Positions 33,692-45,429 of a stretch of 64,000 nt of DNA are shown one piece after another. The notes under the pieces were generated by a model. That model was not told the DNA's origin. It did no database searches and saw nothing but the letters and a program-made list of their open reading frames with translations. The stretch is taken from the NCBI GenBank assembly GCA_015847255.1, contig JADLZK010000215.1, positions 496,001 through 560,000 on the forward strand, given 5' to 3'. This DNA comes from Hyparrhenia diplandra. Taxonomy: Eukaryota > Streptophyta > Magnoliopsida > Poales > Poaceae. Made by a program: the position numbers and the translations under genes. The number at the start of each line of letters is the position of its first letter. Positions within the stretch are counted from its first letter, which is position 1.

Positions 33692-35290
33692 CTAATATAT
33701 ACGCACATTAGGAATGTGAGAGATAAGTTGCCAGTCTGGGCCAACTCCTTGCTTGTAACGCCTGGCCAAGCCAGGGGAGAAACTGATGTACAGTTCACGG
33801 AGAGCAGTAAGCCGTTGTAAAGACTGGGGCAGGCATTGAAGGGCAGGACAATGCTGGATCAGCAGATTATGAAGTGCCGAGATTTGTCCAATCCACTCCG
33901 GCAGCACAGTCAGTGCACCACATTGTCCCAAGTTGAGCAGTTTAAGGGAGGTGAGATGCTGAATCACGTCAGGCAGCTCCTTCATATTGTCCCAACCACA
34001 AATATGCAATAAGGTAAGGGACAAAAGCTGCTTTGCCGATTGTGGGAGGCTGTCAATCAGTGGGGTCACTAAGACATGTAGTGATTGCAAGGAACGCAAT
34101 TCACCAAGCCACTCGGGAAGCATGCCAAGGCTCCGGCATTCATTTATCCACAACACCCTTAGGGAGGTGAGACTTCGAATATTATCAGGTAATTGTTTCA
34201 AGTCATTGCAGCATTCAATATGCAAGGTTTCCAGTTTAGTGTAGTTCTGCAGGAGTCCCCAGCTAGATGATGATCCCATCATTTTTCTTAGTATTAGTTT
34301 CCTGAGGCAAGGCACAGCAGACTGCACATTGCAGGATGATGAAGATTCATCGGCAGATGGAGTTAGTGGATGAAAGAAGCTACATGGGGATAGCAGCTGT
34401 TCATTGCTTTCTTCAAAAGACAATGTCACCAATGATGGTGGAAAGTGGGGCTTCACATTCAATTTCAGGCAGCCTGTAATGCATAGTTCAGACAGGACAG
34501 GAAAACAGTATTGCGTTTCTGATTCTTCCCCCTGAATTTCAAAACTGCTTGACATGGTCCAGAGCTCCTCTAAGTTGGACATTTTGACCAGAGAGAGGGA
34601 CTCTAGAAAAGGAAACTCCAGAAGTCCTTGTATGTACTTCAAGTTAGGAAATTCTTGTAATGTCATTCTTGTTAGAGAAAGGAACTGACATAAACTGCCC
34701 TGCTTCAACACTATAGGAGCACAGAAGAAAGAATTATTTAGCTTCATCATCCAACATGGCAACATGAAACCTCTGTAACCACGGATTTTCAAGTTCTTAA
34801 TTTGTGAAGGTGGTTCAAGAGCATTAAGCACAGCCTGATCTTGTTCCACATCTGATACTATCACTTCTTCAGTTTGACTTGAAGACCAGGTCAACTCCAA
34901 ACTCCATATATTCTTCCGCTTCAACATGGACTTTTCTGCCTCACTTGGATCCTTCAGGTATTTAAGGTTGGTAATTTCCACACGTCCACTTATCATATCA
35001 AGATTTTCAAGCTCTGAGATTCTTGCATCATCTCCACTACACCCAACCGCAAAGAGGCCCAAATGTGTTAGCAGAGTCAGCTGACCAAATCCTGATGGCA
35101 TGCATTGTAGTTTCCCACAACCCTCAATGTTCAAAACTGTAAGACTTTTTAAGTCAGATATACCTTTAGGCAATTCCACTAGCTCCTTGCAGTTTTGAAG
35201 GTATATACACTCTACCCAAAGTATCAGCTGTGGTGTTAAGGTTCCTATTAATTTTGTAAACCTTAGCTCTGTTGTTGGAGGTGCAATTGT
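33692..35290 (-). pseudogene. NLR (CC-NBS-LRR) LRR domain, 5'-truncated
   Basis: NLRs are intracellular immune receptors, and the LRR region senses effectors or guarded proteins. A frame open from 35179 to 33692 (495 codons) holds irregular LRRs of the grass RGA/RPM1-like type. Examples are LKSLTVLNIEGCGKLQCMPS near the start, the inter-LRR block RKNIWSLELTWSS, then LRSLTSLRVLWINECRSLGMLPEW-type units and a typical C-terminus (SHIPNVRIY, stop 33692). Reading upstream, the frame continues (ELRFTKLIGTLTPQL, LQNCKELVELPKG) to about 35290. There the Ty3/gypsy fragment begins. The CC, NB-ARC and first LRRs are missing. The first ATG is internal, so this is a remnant of a longer gene. Its 34901-35206 part is duplicated at 45115-45428. 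Confidence 0.85.
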
Positions 35291-35299
35291 TGAAAATCT

Positions 35300-36770
35300 A
35301 TGTGAACATCTGTTAGCAACCCGCTACCTGATGACGAGTCCAAGCAAGAGTACACAGAGCCGGGAGAAGATGAAGAACGGGCCTCGCCTCCAAGCCAGGC
35401 TCGCCCAGCGCGCCAGGCTTTCGGCCCAACCCAAGGGTCACGGGTCCAGAGTGGGAGGGGTGAGGATATGAGCCCGGTGTTGCGCACCGAGAGGGGCATC
35501 GATCATTTGGCTTTAATTCAAATTGTATTAGCTTTCCTCTTCCCCTTTCTCCTCCCCAGTTTGTCATTGCAGCGATTCCTGCTACAATTTCAAACTCGTT
35601 GTTGTTAATCCGAGAGAACCAGTTCGATAGTGCTAACAATCTAGTATCGTGAGACTCGTCACCGGATCCCGGATCCCCTTCCCCATCGCCACTTTACCTG
35701 CCGGCAACACTCGCCGGGCGTGATGGATCCCAACATCCGCTTGGTGCTCGACGAGTTTCCGACTGAACCGGGCCGCTTCGATGAGCAGGAGGTCGGCCTC
35801 AACCGGGCGCTTCCACGAGCTGGAGTCGAGCCGGGGCGGATCACCACCCGCCATCGACACCCGCTGCCGCCGACATCCGCAGCGCCGCGACTTGGAGGTC
35901 GCGCCGCTGGATGCGCAAGTTTTCAGCGTGGATGGTCGCCTCACCGTGCCGAAGCGACCCTCGCCATCCGCGACACCGACTCTCGACGCCCGCTTGTCTA
36001 GATTGGAGTCGCCAGACCAACCACGTCGCCGACGAGTGCGCCGCGCTGCGTGGATTCGCTGAGGCGGTGACGAGGTCTCAAAGAATCGGCACCCGGGCGT
36101 GGATGGCGTCCTCAACGGCCTCCTCGGCTACAACCGCAACATCGAGCCATCGGCTACGTCCCAAGTGCTCGACGCAATGCCTCAGAGCGTTGTGCAGCAT
36201 TCAATCCCGGTGGCCACGTGCTCACCTGCCGGACCAACCGCCACCCAGCCCGTCGTTGGGCAAAGCGCCGGATCGGGGTTGTGACGGCCTGGATCCATGA
36301 TACTGCCCTGCACGCCCCAACCCGCCGCACCCCTATTGTTTGTTCTTCGTTTCAGCCAGTTCCACCTATCCTTCCCCCAACCCAGTCATGCATTCCTAAT
36401 CGCATTCACCAGCCACCCCAGTGCCCTCCAATTCATCCGCTGCCAAACCTAATTCACCAGCCACCTCCAGTTCCTCGTCCGGATCCGCCACCACAACCAA
36501 TACACAATCCATCTTTGTCTGATACCTACGCCATCCAAGCCTACGCACCCACCTCCTCGACCTCCTGATTTTTACAGCCACCATACTTCCAAGGGTCGCC
36601 TGCCTAAGGTTCCCTTCCCTCGCTTTGATGGTGAGAACCCACGCCCGTTGGTACCATCGAGCTGAGAAATACTTTCGCATGTATTCTGTGGAGGAGCCCT
36701 TATGGATTGAGTTAGCTGAGATGCATTTCGATGGTCTTGCTTCATTGTGCTTAATTTTTATGAGCCCTTA
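35300..36770 (+). mobile_element. Ty3/gypsy retrotransposon fragment (LTR end, leader, gag)
   Basis: After the NLR break come LTR/leader-like sequence and a GC-rich frame from ATG 35723. At 36585-36730 the sequence translates across a frameshift to GRLPKVPFPRFDGENPRPWY, followed by AEKYFRMYSVEEPLWIELAE and MHFDG. This is the conserved start of the gypsy gag (Retrotrans_gag) domain. The Pro-rich linker before it is also typical. Sequence after about 36770 does not continue gag and no pol is present, so it is a truncated, frameshifted copy. Confidence 0.65.
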
Positions 36771-37740
36771 ATTAATTCAACTTCTTTGGACCGCCTACTG
36801 TCATCTAAGCCATAGTGCTTCTCCTGTGTATGTGATGCCCCACAACACGTTGATTCAAATGGATGAGTTGGGTTGAGTTGAGACCCGAGAGGAAGGAGCT
36901 AGATCAGGGCCACCGCTGACCAAGATTAGGATTTTGTTTGAACTTGTGGAGTTTTGCATAATGTTTGTTGTTTGATTGAGGTTTTGGGTTTTGTATTAAG
37001 GACAGAATCAAAGGCTATATTTTTGACTTGCTGAGGGAAAAATTGCTAGTTCCATTTTGTAACTCAAGCAAAAATCAAACAAAACCGACACTAACTTTTC
37101 TCGGTCTTGATAGTTTTGGATGGGTTCCTATTTTTTCCAATAGCCAAAATTCGAGAAAGATGTATTGTTTCCAATGGACCTGCACATATTGTGACCATAT
37201 AATTTAATTTATTGTGATCCTGTCTTTTGAATTCGATTTTCTTCTTGCTTCGGATTAGTAGCTAGTGTTTCAAAAACAATAAAACAATCTTATATATTCC
37301 TAGTAAGTTAAATTGCATTAGTTATTTCTCTCAACATGCATTCATGGTCAACTAGCATTTGTAATTATGATCTACATGTCAACAAGATACATCATCCTCT
37401 AACTAGCATTATGCCATGTCATCCACTAAAATTAACTTATAGTTGTTTATCCTTTTATATAAATAATAATATTTTTCCTAATTATCAGCAAATTTCGTGG
37501 CAATGTGTGGGGTATTACTTTTTTTGATCCTTGAGACCCTTAAGGTTTATGTGTTTGCAATTCTCATTAAATAACTCACATGTGTTGATCCCTCAAAAAC
37601 CCTTAGGACATGTTTGGTTGCTTTGTGATTTTTTACGGTTGCAAATGGTTTCCACTTGTAATCTTCTCGTGCACAATAATACCATTGGATCTTTTTCATG
37701 CCCGTGAAATGGTGTTTGTATGGAAAATTTTTGTCGCTAG
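36771..37740. other. AT-rich intergenic stretch
   Basis: No ORF with a recognisable motif and no clear element ends. Confidence 0.4.
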
Positions 37741-37836
37741 TTACAAGTGATGATCACTCGTAGTTGTCCCGACCACCCCCACCACCTCCACCGCCACCAC
37801 TCTCCCCATGCGGATCCCGCGTCCTCGGCTCGCCGC

Positions 37837-38035
37837 CCTCTCGACATCCGCTTTCTTCATCGCCTCGCCGGGCGACTCGGTAGCGTGTACCTTGCCGAGG
37901 TCGGACCACCGGCCGCCAAGATGGACATGGCGGAGAAGGAGAAGCATGCGCCTATGCCTCGGCTCCGCGTTGATGATGGTGGTGGCGGCGGCGAAGGTGG
38001 TGGACCGAAGGAGCTGGAGGGGTGGAACAAGGAAG
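37837..38035 (+). pseudogene. AGC-type protein kinase pseudogene, 5' piece
   Basis: Reads LDIRFLHRLAGRLGSVYLAE, which corresponds to the glycine loop of plant AGC (PID/D6PK-like) Ser/Thr kinases. Here G-x-G-x-x-G is altered to AGRLGSVY. A catalytic-lysine-like AAKMDMAEKEK and a Gly-rich insert follow, then KELEGWNKE. The conserved continuation (GRARTEREI) lies at 39318 beyond a solo LTR. No clear start codon context is seen. The coding is GC-rich like other grass intronless AGC kinases. Confidence 0.65.
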
Positions 38036-39315
38036 TTATGATCGCCGGACGCCTAGAAGGGGTGGGGGGGGGTTGAATAGGCATGTTTCAAAATTCAACC
38101 CAAAACTCGACAAGAACACAAGCCGGCGCCGCCGCTCGCAAGCGGCACTACCGCCTCCCAAAAGCGGCACTACCACACCTATAGAAAAGATCAGCCCACA
38201 ATTCAAAATCTATCCAACGAAATTTAGATCGGGTTAAATTCCTTAGCTTCCCGGATGTAAAGATTGCAGATTGAGTCTTTGGAATAAGTAGATCGTGCTC
38301 AACAAAGTAGATCGACCTCAAACTAGTTTCTCAACAACAAGAATGTAAATGCAATAGAGATCAAGGCAAGCACAATGTGACACGAGGATTTATCTCATGG
38401 TTCAGCTTGCCACAAAGGCTTGCCTAAGTCCACGTTGTTGAGGTTTCCACAAAGGAATGAGCTCACCACAAAGGTTTGCCTCTTTGCCTTTTTTTCTCAA
38501 GTCAAGAGAGTGAACTCTTGAGATGTGGGGTGATTGTATTAGATGCAAGAGGGTGTTACAAACCTCCCTAGACTGCCACACAAGTTGGCAAGCTCAAGGG
38601 CGACGCACTAGCTGGCTAGAAGCAAGCTCCAAGAGTAAAGAACCAAAACCGCGGCCAAAGTGCGAATCAAGTGCTTCTTAGACAATGAAAATCAGTGGAG
38701 CACCTCTCCAATCGAAGGTTACAACCTTTCCTCTCAAGATTTGATGGTGGAGTCAAATGATTTGCTTGAGGGGAGTTGTAGCAACAATGGAGGGAGAGAG
38801 AGTGAGCACTTGAGTTGTTTATGTCGAAATGAGCAGGTGAGGGAGAAGGGTGACCGTTGGGAGGTGAGAGAAGAGAGTATAAATACCCCTTCACATCCAT
38901 AGGTTAGATTAAGTGTGGCACTGCAGCACATAATCGAGAGGCATTGCTGCTCCCCCTGAGCAGCACTGCTGCTCAGACTAAGCCAGTTGGAATTTGAAAG
39001 TGGTTTATGCTGTGACTTGGTTGGGAACTGGAGGTTATTTGGTAAAGAATTGAGCATTTGGTTGCACGCTTTGACACAGTGATTCTAATCCATCTTAATA
39101 CTACGGCGTGTCCTATACTCAAATTTAAAATACAAAAGAATATAAACCTCCTTTTCTTGGAATAGCATCCATCAATCGAATTGGGTTACTCCTCTGTTAG
39201 GTTGCAACATCCTCCTGGATGTGTGTCCTACTTGTCATCTCGATAAATGTCATTAGTCCTCTAGTTAGATTGTCATCAATGCTAAAACTCACAATAGAGG
39301 TTGATTGCACTTACA
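38036..39315 (+). mobile_element. Solo LTR (1,280 bp) with GGAAG target duplication
   Basis: The segment between GGAAG (38031-38035) and GGAAG (39316-39320) interrupts the kinase exactly. It begins TTATGATCGCCGGACGCC (a first TG may be lost), then a G run and GTTGAATAGGC. It contains a TATA box (TATAAATACC, 38878) and ends TTACA. No internal retrotransposon genes are present. This is the product expected from LTR-LTR recombination of an inserted LTR retrotransposon. Confidence 0.8.
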
Positions 39316-39510
39316 GGAAGGCCGCGCCCGCACGGAGCGCGAGATCCTTGGAGCCGTCGACCACCCATTCATGCCCCGCTTCTACGGCGTCGCTGAAGGG
39401 GACCAGTGATCATACCTCCTCACTGAGTTCCGCCCCGGTGGCCACCTCCACGTCCTTCGCCGGCGACAACCAAACAACGTTTCTCTGAGGCCGCCATCAA
39501 GATTTTTGGT
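39316..39510 (+). pseudogene. AGC-type protein kinase pseudogene, 3' piece
   Basis: Reads GRARTEREILGAVDHPFMPR then FYGVAEGDQ, a stop, then SYLLTEFRPGGHLHVLRRRQ. These are the alpha-C to hinge/alpha-D segments of AGC kinases. The stop TGA at about 39408 sits where related kinases have Trp (TGG), a simple nonsense change. After about 39480 the frame shifts and the catalytic loop (YRDLKPEN) is missing. Dead even without the LTR. Confidence 0.7.
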
Positions 39511-40908
39511 GTTGCAAGCCCTCGTGTGTCGGGGAAAGTAGTGGTGGGGGACGGGGCTGCGGGAGGTGGCCACGAAGTATCTATACGCCGGTGGCCACGA
39601 TCAAAACGGCCGTGAGAGAAATATCACGGCGCATGCGGCGGCAATGCGGCATGGGACGCGCCCGGCCCAAGCGCACGACGTCGACGTCTCTTGTCTGTTT
39701 TGTAAATCGATCGCGCACGGCGATCGACATCCACAGCAGCAAGCAAGCACGCGTCGCCGAGCTGTAAAATTTTCTTGCCTAGCAGCGGCGCGCGCGGCGC
39801 CGGAAGCCCGGGACGTTACACGTCGGCGCGGTCCGATGGATCGTAGCTGCAGGCAGCTAGCTCGTCGTCGTACCAGCCCGGCCTACCTAGTGCGCGGAAA
39901 GGGAGGGTCAGACCGTTCGTCCATCAGAGGCTCCGAGCACGTAGTAAACGCCTAAACGGCCGGACGAAGCCACCAGGCAAGGCAACGAGAGAATCCTCGC
40001 GGTCCCGGTCGTGCGTTGCTGCGACTGGTGAGTTGACTTGGCTGGAGAATATACAGGCCGACTCAGTATCAAATGCATATAAAAACTTGTCACCTAACTA
40101 ACGGTTGCATTGCATAGCTTTATTCGCAGTGGCGCCATGGTGTCTGTCTCCCAAAGAAAAACAAACTAATGCTTGCCTATTTTGACCAGATCCACTTCAG
40201 AGCGCTGAAGCACAAGATGCTAGTATAATAATAATAATAATGTACTAGAACAGCATCGTTGACCGGGATACTTTCAGAAACAGAAACTCTGGTTGCCTTG
40301 ATCTACCGGAGATACGGATGCCACAACAAAAAACAAAGGAGCGTACACATACACCTCACCAAAAACCGGTCCATACGTCATCTGCTTTCTGCATTCCCAC
40401 GCCCCGTTTCTCTTCTTCCTCCTCCTTCTCCTTTGCTGTTTTTCTTGCATCGCGCACCCTCGGAGGCCCAATATTTTCACCCTCCGACCGGTCCTTGTCA
40501 TTCCACCAATGTCACGTACTGGTAGTGTACTTCTGCTGCATTGGCACCAGTTTGGCACGGTGTCACTGTTCAAACGTGCTATGCGACTTCACGTACTGGT
40601 AGTTGCAACACCCAGCAGGGCCCTTTCTAGAAAAGAGCAGTAGTATTAACGAATCCTTTTGTCTCATGGTTAATCCTAAAGGCAGGGGCATATGCCCTAA
40701 AACTCTAAAAAAAAACAGGGTGTGAAACGTAAAGACCACCACTGCCTATAATACCAGAGTCAGTCTTTCCTCTGTTTTCCTCAACGCGCTTTGACTTTCT
40801 TCTCCATTCGCACCTGCACTTCTCTCTGGCCCCAGCGGCATTGCGCATTGCAGTCACGGGCCGGCCCTGACTTTTTAGGGGCCCTTACACATATAAATAT
40901 ATGAACAA
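39511..40908. other. Upstream region of the U-box gene, no gene
   Basis: GC-rich then mixed sequence with overlapping open frames but no motif. Around 40743 TGCCTATAATACC is a possible TATA element on the plus strand about 400 bp before the U-box start. GGGCCGGCCCTGACTTTTTAGGGGCCC at about 40858 (quoted in part) looks like a transposon-derived palindrome. Confidence 0.3.
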
Positions 40909-40909
40909 A

Positions 40910-40989
<80 letters not shown>
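40910..40989. repeat. (AC)n(AT)n microsatellite
   Basis: About 8 AC units are followed by about 31 AT units without interruption. It lies 155 bp upstream of the U-box start codon, so its length could influence the 5' UTR or promoter. Confidence 0.98.
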
Positions 40990-40993
<4 letters not shown>

Positions 40994-41144
40994 ATATTCA
41001 TAAGAAACAATTCATACATATTTTTTCAAAAAAAATAGCGTGTGCAATTTGCAGACGGACAGGACCACCAGCTGCAGTGCTGCACACAGCAGCAAAGCCA
41101 GGAGGAATCCACTTGGATTGGATCGATCCATCGGGAGGCGCGAG

Positions 41145-42526
41145 ATGAACGGGCGGCTGTCCGCCGAGTTCCAGGGCCTCGAGGTGAAGGTGCCCAACCT
41201 GTTCCGGTGCCCCATCTCGCTGGAGGTGATGCACTCCCCGGTGAGCCTGTGCACGGGCGTCACCTACGAGCGCGCCTCCATCCAGCGCTGGCTCGACTCC
41301 GGCAACACCACGTGCCCGGCCACCATGCTCCCGCTCCCCTCCACCGACCTCGTCCCCAACCTCACCCTGCGCCGCCTCATCGCGCTCTGGGCATCCACGG
41401 CCACGCCCTCCTCCTCCTCCTCACCACGCACCGCGTCCGCCGTCGGCCCACTCCTGCCGCCGCGGCAGCCAAGCTCCTCCGCCGGGTCGCTGACCCCGGC
41501 GCCGACCCCTCGCCCGCCGCTCAGCAAGCTCGCGGCTTTCCTCTCCGACGACGACGTGGACGAGTTCGACAAGAACGCGCTGGCTCGGGCCACAGGGGCC
41601 GCGGAGACCGTCGCGTCCGTGCTAAGGCGGAGGTCCGCGGCGGCGGACATGGAGGCCGCCGTGCGTGTGCTCGCGGCGATCGCGGCGTCCGACTGCATCG
41701 AGGAGGAGAGCAGGAGGCGCGTGGCCGCCGCGCTCGCCGCCGACGCGCCGTCCGTGGCAGCGGCCCTGGCGCGCGTGCTGCGGACGGGACCTCCCTGGAG
41801 GCGCGCGTGGACGCGGCGCGGCTGGTGGAGTCGCTGCTCCGCAATGCGGCGTCGTCCCCGACCGCGCGGGCGGCGGTGGCGGAGTCCGAGGAGCTGGTCC
41901 GTGAGCTCATCCGCCTCGTGGGCCCCGTGGACGACAAGAAGAAGCAGAAGGAGTGCGGCAGTGGCGGCGGCCTGGTCCTGGACAGGCAGGCCGTGGCGGC
42001 GGGGATGTCTTGCCTTGCGGCCATGGCGGCGACGCGGCGCGCCCGTGTCGAGATGGTCCGTCTGGGCGCCGTGGCCGCGGCGGTGCGCGTGCTGGAATCC
42101 GACACGGGGTCCCCGAGCCAGGCGCTCCGGGTGCTGGACGCTGCGGTGGGGTGCGCCGAGGGCCGCGCCGCGGTGTGCGAGTCGGCGGCATCGGCGGTTC
42201 CCGCCGTGGTGTCCAAGATGATGAAGGGCGGGATGGGCGGCGCGGAGGCGGCCGTGTCGGTGCTGTGGACGGTGTGCCACCGGTACCGGGACCGGCGCGC
42301 CGTGGAGGCCGCGGCGGCTTGCGAGGGCGGGCTGACCAAGCTGCTGCTGCTGCTGATGCAGAGCGGGTGCTCGGCGTCGGCGAGGCAGATGGCGTCGGAG
42401 CTGCTCAAGATCTTCAAGGTGAATGGCAAGAGCTGTCTCGCCGGGTATGACTCCAAGACCCATGCCCTTCTGATTCCTGACCATGAAGAAGCTGATGATC
42501 GATGCCGTCGGCGTGAGATCGGATAG
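41145..42526 (+). CDS. U-box/ARM-repeat E3 ubiquitin ligase (PUB), one frameshift
   Basis: U-box proteins recruit ubiquitin-charged E2 enzymes, and plant U-box/ARM members act in immunity and stress signalling. From ATG 41145, the U-box is residues about 18-90 (LFRCPISLEVMHSPVSLCTG, YERASIQRWL, TTCPATMLPL, LVPNLTLRRLI). A Ser/Pro linker and ARM-like alpha-helical repeats follow to the end. Length (~460 residues) and layout match single-exon grass PUBs. The frame from ATG breaks at the GGG at 41786-41788 and resumes one frame over with perfect sense (SLEARVDAARLVESLL ... stop 42524-42526). This implies one missing G. Without it the product would end in about 20 wrong-frame domains' worth of Arg-rich sequence. 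An upstream in-frame ATG at 41040 would add 35 low-quality residues and is less likely. Intronless, as usual. Confidence 0.88.
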
Positions 42527-42980
42527 AACATACAGGGGAACCAACTCACACACATTTGTCTTTTTCCAAATCTCATTTCTTTGATTTTTGATTTGATTCG
42601 GTGGAAGTACATGGATACAAAAGCGAGCTTCTCTGAACTTGTACATGGATAGAAAATTTTGGTAGAAAGAAAAGAAATTAATGGATGAGGCAAATTCAGG
42701 TTGCCGCTTCGTTTCAAATTTCAATCGTGAAGCACGGTTACAAGGCTTGTACTACATGCAATTCGCCGAACGCTGCGATCTAGTTCTGATGTAGGATCAG
42801 CATCAGCATCAGTCCGTCCAGCTCTCCAAACATGTAATTTGCATGCCTCGCATCGTATACGCTAATATGGTCAAAGACGTCAAAACCTCGATGGGAGTCC
42901 CGATTGCTTCACATCCAAACGCGTAGCCCGGCACCTACTAGCCTGCATCGGATCGGACAGCAGGTAGCAGGCTCGGGTGT
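42527..42980. other. 3' flank of the U-box gene
   Basis: AT-rich 3' UTR-like sequence with TTTGATTTTTGATTTGATT and no clear AATAAA. No other feature. Confidence 0.4.
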
Positions 42981-42986
42981 GAGTAT

Positions 42987-44470
42987 ACATGTGCAACGGG
43001 CGGCCCGGCCCGAGCCAAGCATGGGCCGGTAGGGCACGGGCCCGATTGGCTGCGGGCCACCGTGCCGTGCCTTAACAGACCTCCGTGTCCTGGGGTCAGC
43101 CCAAGCACGGCCCATGGGCCTGTTTTTCGTGCTGATCGTGCCCGTGTAGGCACGGGCCCAAATCCCACAAAGCGGGCCCAAAGCACGTTTTCAGATAACA
43201 TGTCTATAATCGCAGTTTTAAACACAGATTTCATCAAGTTACAGCAGATTTCATCAAGTCACGTTTTTAAACACGTATTTCATCAAGTCACAAAGATCAC
43301 AACACAAAATGAAACACAAGATTTAGAAAGAAGGAATTTGAGCTATGAGTGCAATGCCGCCTCATTAAAAACTTATCTAGGTAAAACTCACACCTCGTGA
43401 GATAAAACCCTAGATAGGAAAAGAGTACGGCTCACAGCTCAAATTCCAATTCATTAACAAATTTCATAAAGTCATTACAAAGAGGAGTAACAAGTTCTGA
43501 ACTCTCACTCACTCATGTCTCAAGACTCTCAACTCAAGTCACATCTAAGAACTAACTCACTCCAGCCTCAAGTCACAGCTTCAACATGTTCCTCAAGTCA
43601 TGCTCTCACTCACCTCAAGTGGAACCAATCACAGTTGTATCATCTCCATTAGAAATGCCATCACCATCCAGCTAGTGATCATTCTTGAAGTAGTCCTCCG
43701 GATCCTGGTCCTCCACAGCATGCTGGGCCTTCTCCTGCCCTAGTTCCCAATCCTTGATCAAGATAAGCTTCTCAATGGTATCTGAGTTGAGTGCGCGCTG
43801 CCGTTCCTCAATAATCCCGCCAAGAAGAGAAAAGGTAGACTCAAGAGGTAGTAGACATGTGAATCGTCATTATATCTTGACCATCAAAGATAGAATTGGA
43901 TAGGTTAGTTTATGCTCATGCCACCGTTAAGAATGTCAAAGTCATCATCATATGCCACAACATTATCACTGTCAAGGTAAACAGTTAGCTCAGAGACAGC
44001 AGGCTGCACATTAGATGAATAAGCAGTGGCAATAGAAGTAGAAGAACTATCGATGATGCTCCAAAAATTTTACCCCAAACCCGCTTCCTCTTACTGTCAA
44101 TCTAGATGGATGCGTAGTCCTAGCCGGTCTAGTCTGCACCAAACTTAGGTTCATATTTGCAATAAAGTTTGTCCAACTCGGTTCTAACTTCATTAAAATA
44201 ATGATTGTAGTTAGTTTCATTCAACCCAGCAAGTAAATTAAGAACATTCTCAGTAAACCTCTAAGCTTAGCCCTAGGGTCCAAAGACAAATGCAAAAAGA
44301 ATACAAAGTGGGATCTTCTTCAAAGATTTAAGAAACTTAGTCTTCATTGGTTTAACAACATCAACAAGGTGATTATCATTTTCATGTTCACTCAAATGAG
44401 TAGCTATCTCAAGTATATGATGCAGTGCTAAAGGACTAGTAGGGTAATAAACACCGGAGAGTACCAAGTA
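42987..44470 (-). mobile_element. hAT transposon remnant with transposase pieces
   Basis: The left part has GTGCAACGGGCGGCCC and many GGGCCC/GGCCCG motifs, the usual ends of plant hAT elements. On the minus strand at about 43830-43740, ESTFSLLGGIIEERQRALNS and TIEKLILIKDWE match the hAT C-terminal dimerisation domain. At 44467-44273, LSGVYYPTSPLALHHILEIA, then MKTKFLKSLKKIPLCILFAF match the upstream part of the transposase. Stops and frameshifts lie between, and the DNA-binding BED finger and catalytic start are missing. The right end is absent; a Helitron end lies 260 bp beyond. Confidence 0.75.
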
Positions 44471-44730
44471 GACTCATAAAAAGTGGAAATTCATTACCTT
44501 TTAGTAATTAATATCTCATGACATCATAAGATATTGATGAAAAGCAAATGGCTTAGTAATTAATATCTTTAGTAAAATAAATAAATCAATAAATAGACAC
44601 TACAAAATATCTATTATGCATATTGTGTTAGAAAATAGACTAAGAGAAAAAAAAAATATAAGTAACTTTATATTATCTAGAGGCATTAAACAATAACTAA
44701 TTAATGCTTATATCTCTTATAAGATATTAA

Positions 44731-44760
44731 CCCGTGCAAGAGCATGGGTTGATGAACTAG
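44731..44760 (+). mobile_element. Helitron-like 3' terminus
   Basis: CCCGTGC (44731-44737) can pair with GCATGGG (44742-44748, one G-T pair) around AAGA. It is followed by TTGATGAA and CTAG (44757-44760), then T. Same architecture as the ends at 11578 and 13437, but different flanking sequence, so a different family. The AT-rich 44480-44730 would be its interior. Confidence 0.65.
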
Positions 44761-45114
44761 TTTGCTTAATGGATGGCAAGGAAAGGAAGGCTCTCGCATC
44801 GTCGACCAAAAGGCAATGTGGGGGCGCCCCGCCAACAAAAGTCCACTGCTCACTTGAGATCCGCGGACCGTGTGGCTGCCATCGCTGTCGTCCGTTCATG
44901 TCCCTCCCTCATCTCCAACACTTCTTCCACACTCCACAATAGTGTTGGTGGTCCTGTAGGTGCCGTTAATTAGAGGTTAACGAACCATGAACTCTGTGGT
45001 AACTGATACCCAGGACAGCTTTGTCAGAAAAGGCTGTAGTGTGGAGTATTTCGGAACAATCAGAAAAATGAACATAGCATGGGAGGCGCTGGAACCAGGA
45101 CTACACTACACAGG

Positions 45115-45428
45115 ACTCCATATATTCTTCCGCTTCAACATATATGGCCTTTTCTGCCTCACACTTGGATCCTTCAGGTATTTAAGATTGGTAATTTCCA
45201 TAGTCCACTTATCATATCAAGATTTTCAAGTTATGAGATTCTTGCATCATCTCCACCACGCCCAACAGCAAAGAGGCCCAAATGTCTTAACAGAGTCAGC
45301 TGACCAAATCCTGATGGCATGCATTGTAGTTTCCCACAACCCTCTACATTCAAAACTGTAAGATTTTTTTTGAGTTAGATATACCTTTTAGGCAATTCCA
45401 CTAGCTCCTTGCAGTTTTGAAGGTATAT
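45115..45428 (-). pseudogene. NLR LRR fragment, duplicate of 34901-35206
   Basis: Near-identical to the start of the LRR region of the 33.7-35.3 kb pseudogene (ACTCCATATATTCTTCCGCT to TTTGAAGGTATAT). Several small indels break the reading frame. Similarity stops abruptly at both ends (45115 and 45428). It lies on the same strand as the other NLR pieces. Confidence 0.85.
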
Positions 45429-45429
45429 C

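Noticed and set aside
40921..40989. AT run as a TATA box or replication origin
   Set aside because: It is a simple (AT)n microsatellite continuous with (AC)n, with no specific positional evidence.
41264..42724. 486- and 398-residue minus-strand ORFs
   Set aside because: They are antisense shadows of the U-box/ARM gene, whose plus-strand translation matches a known family.
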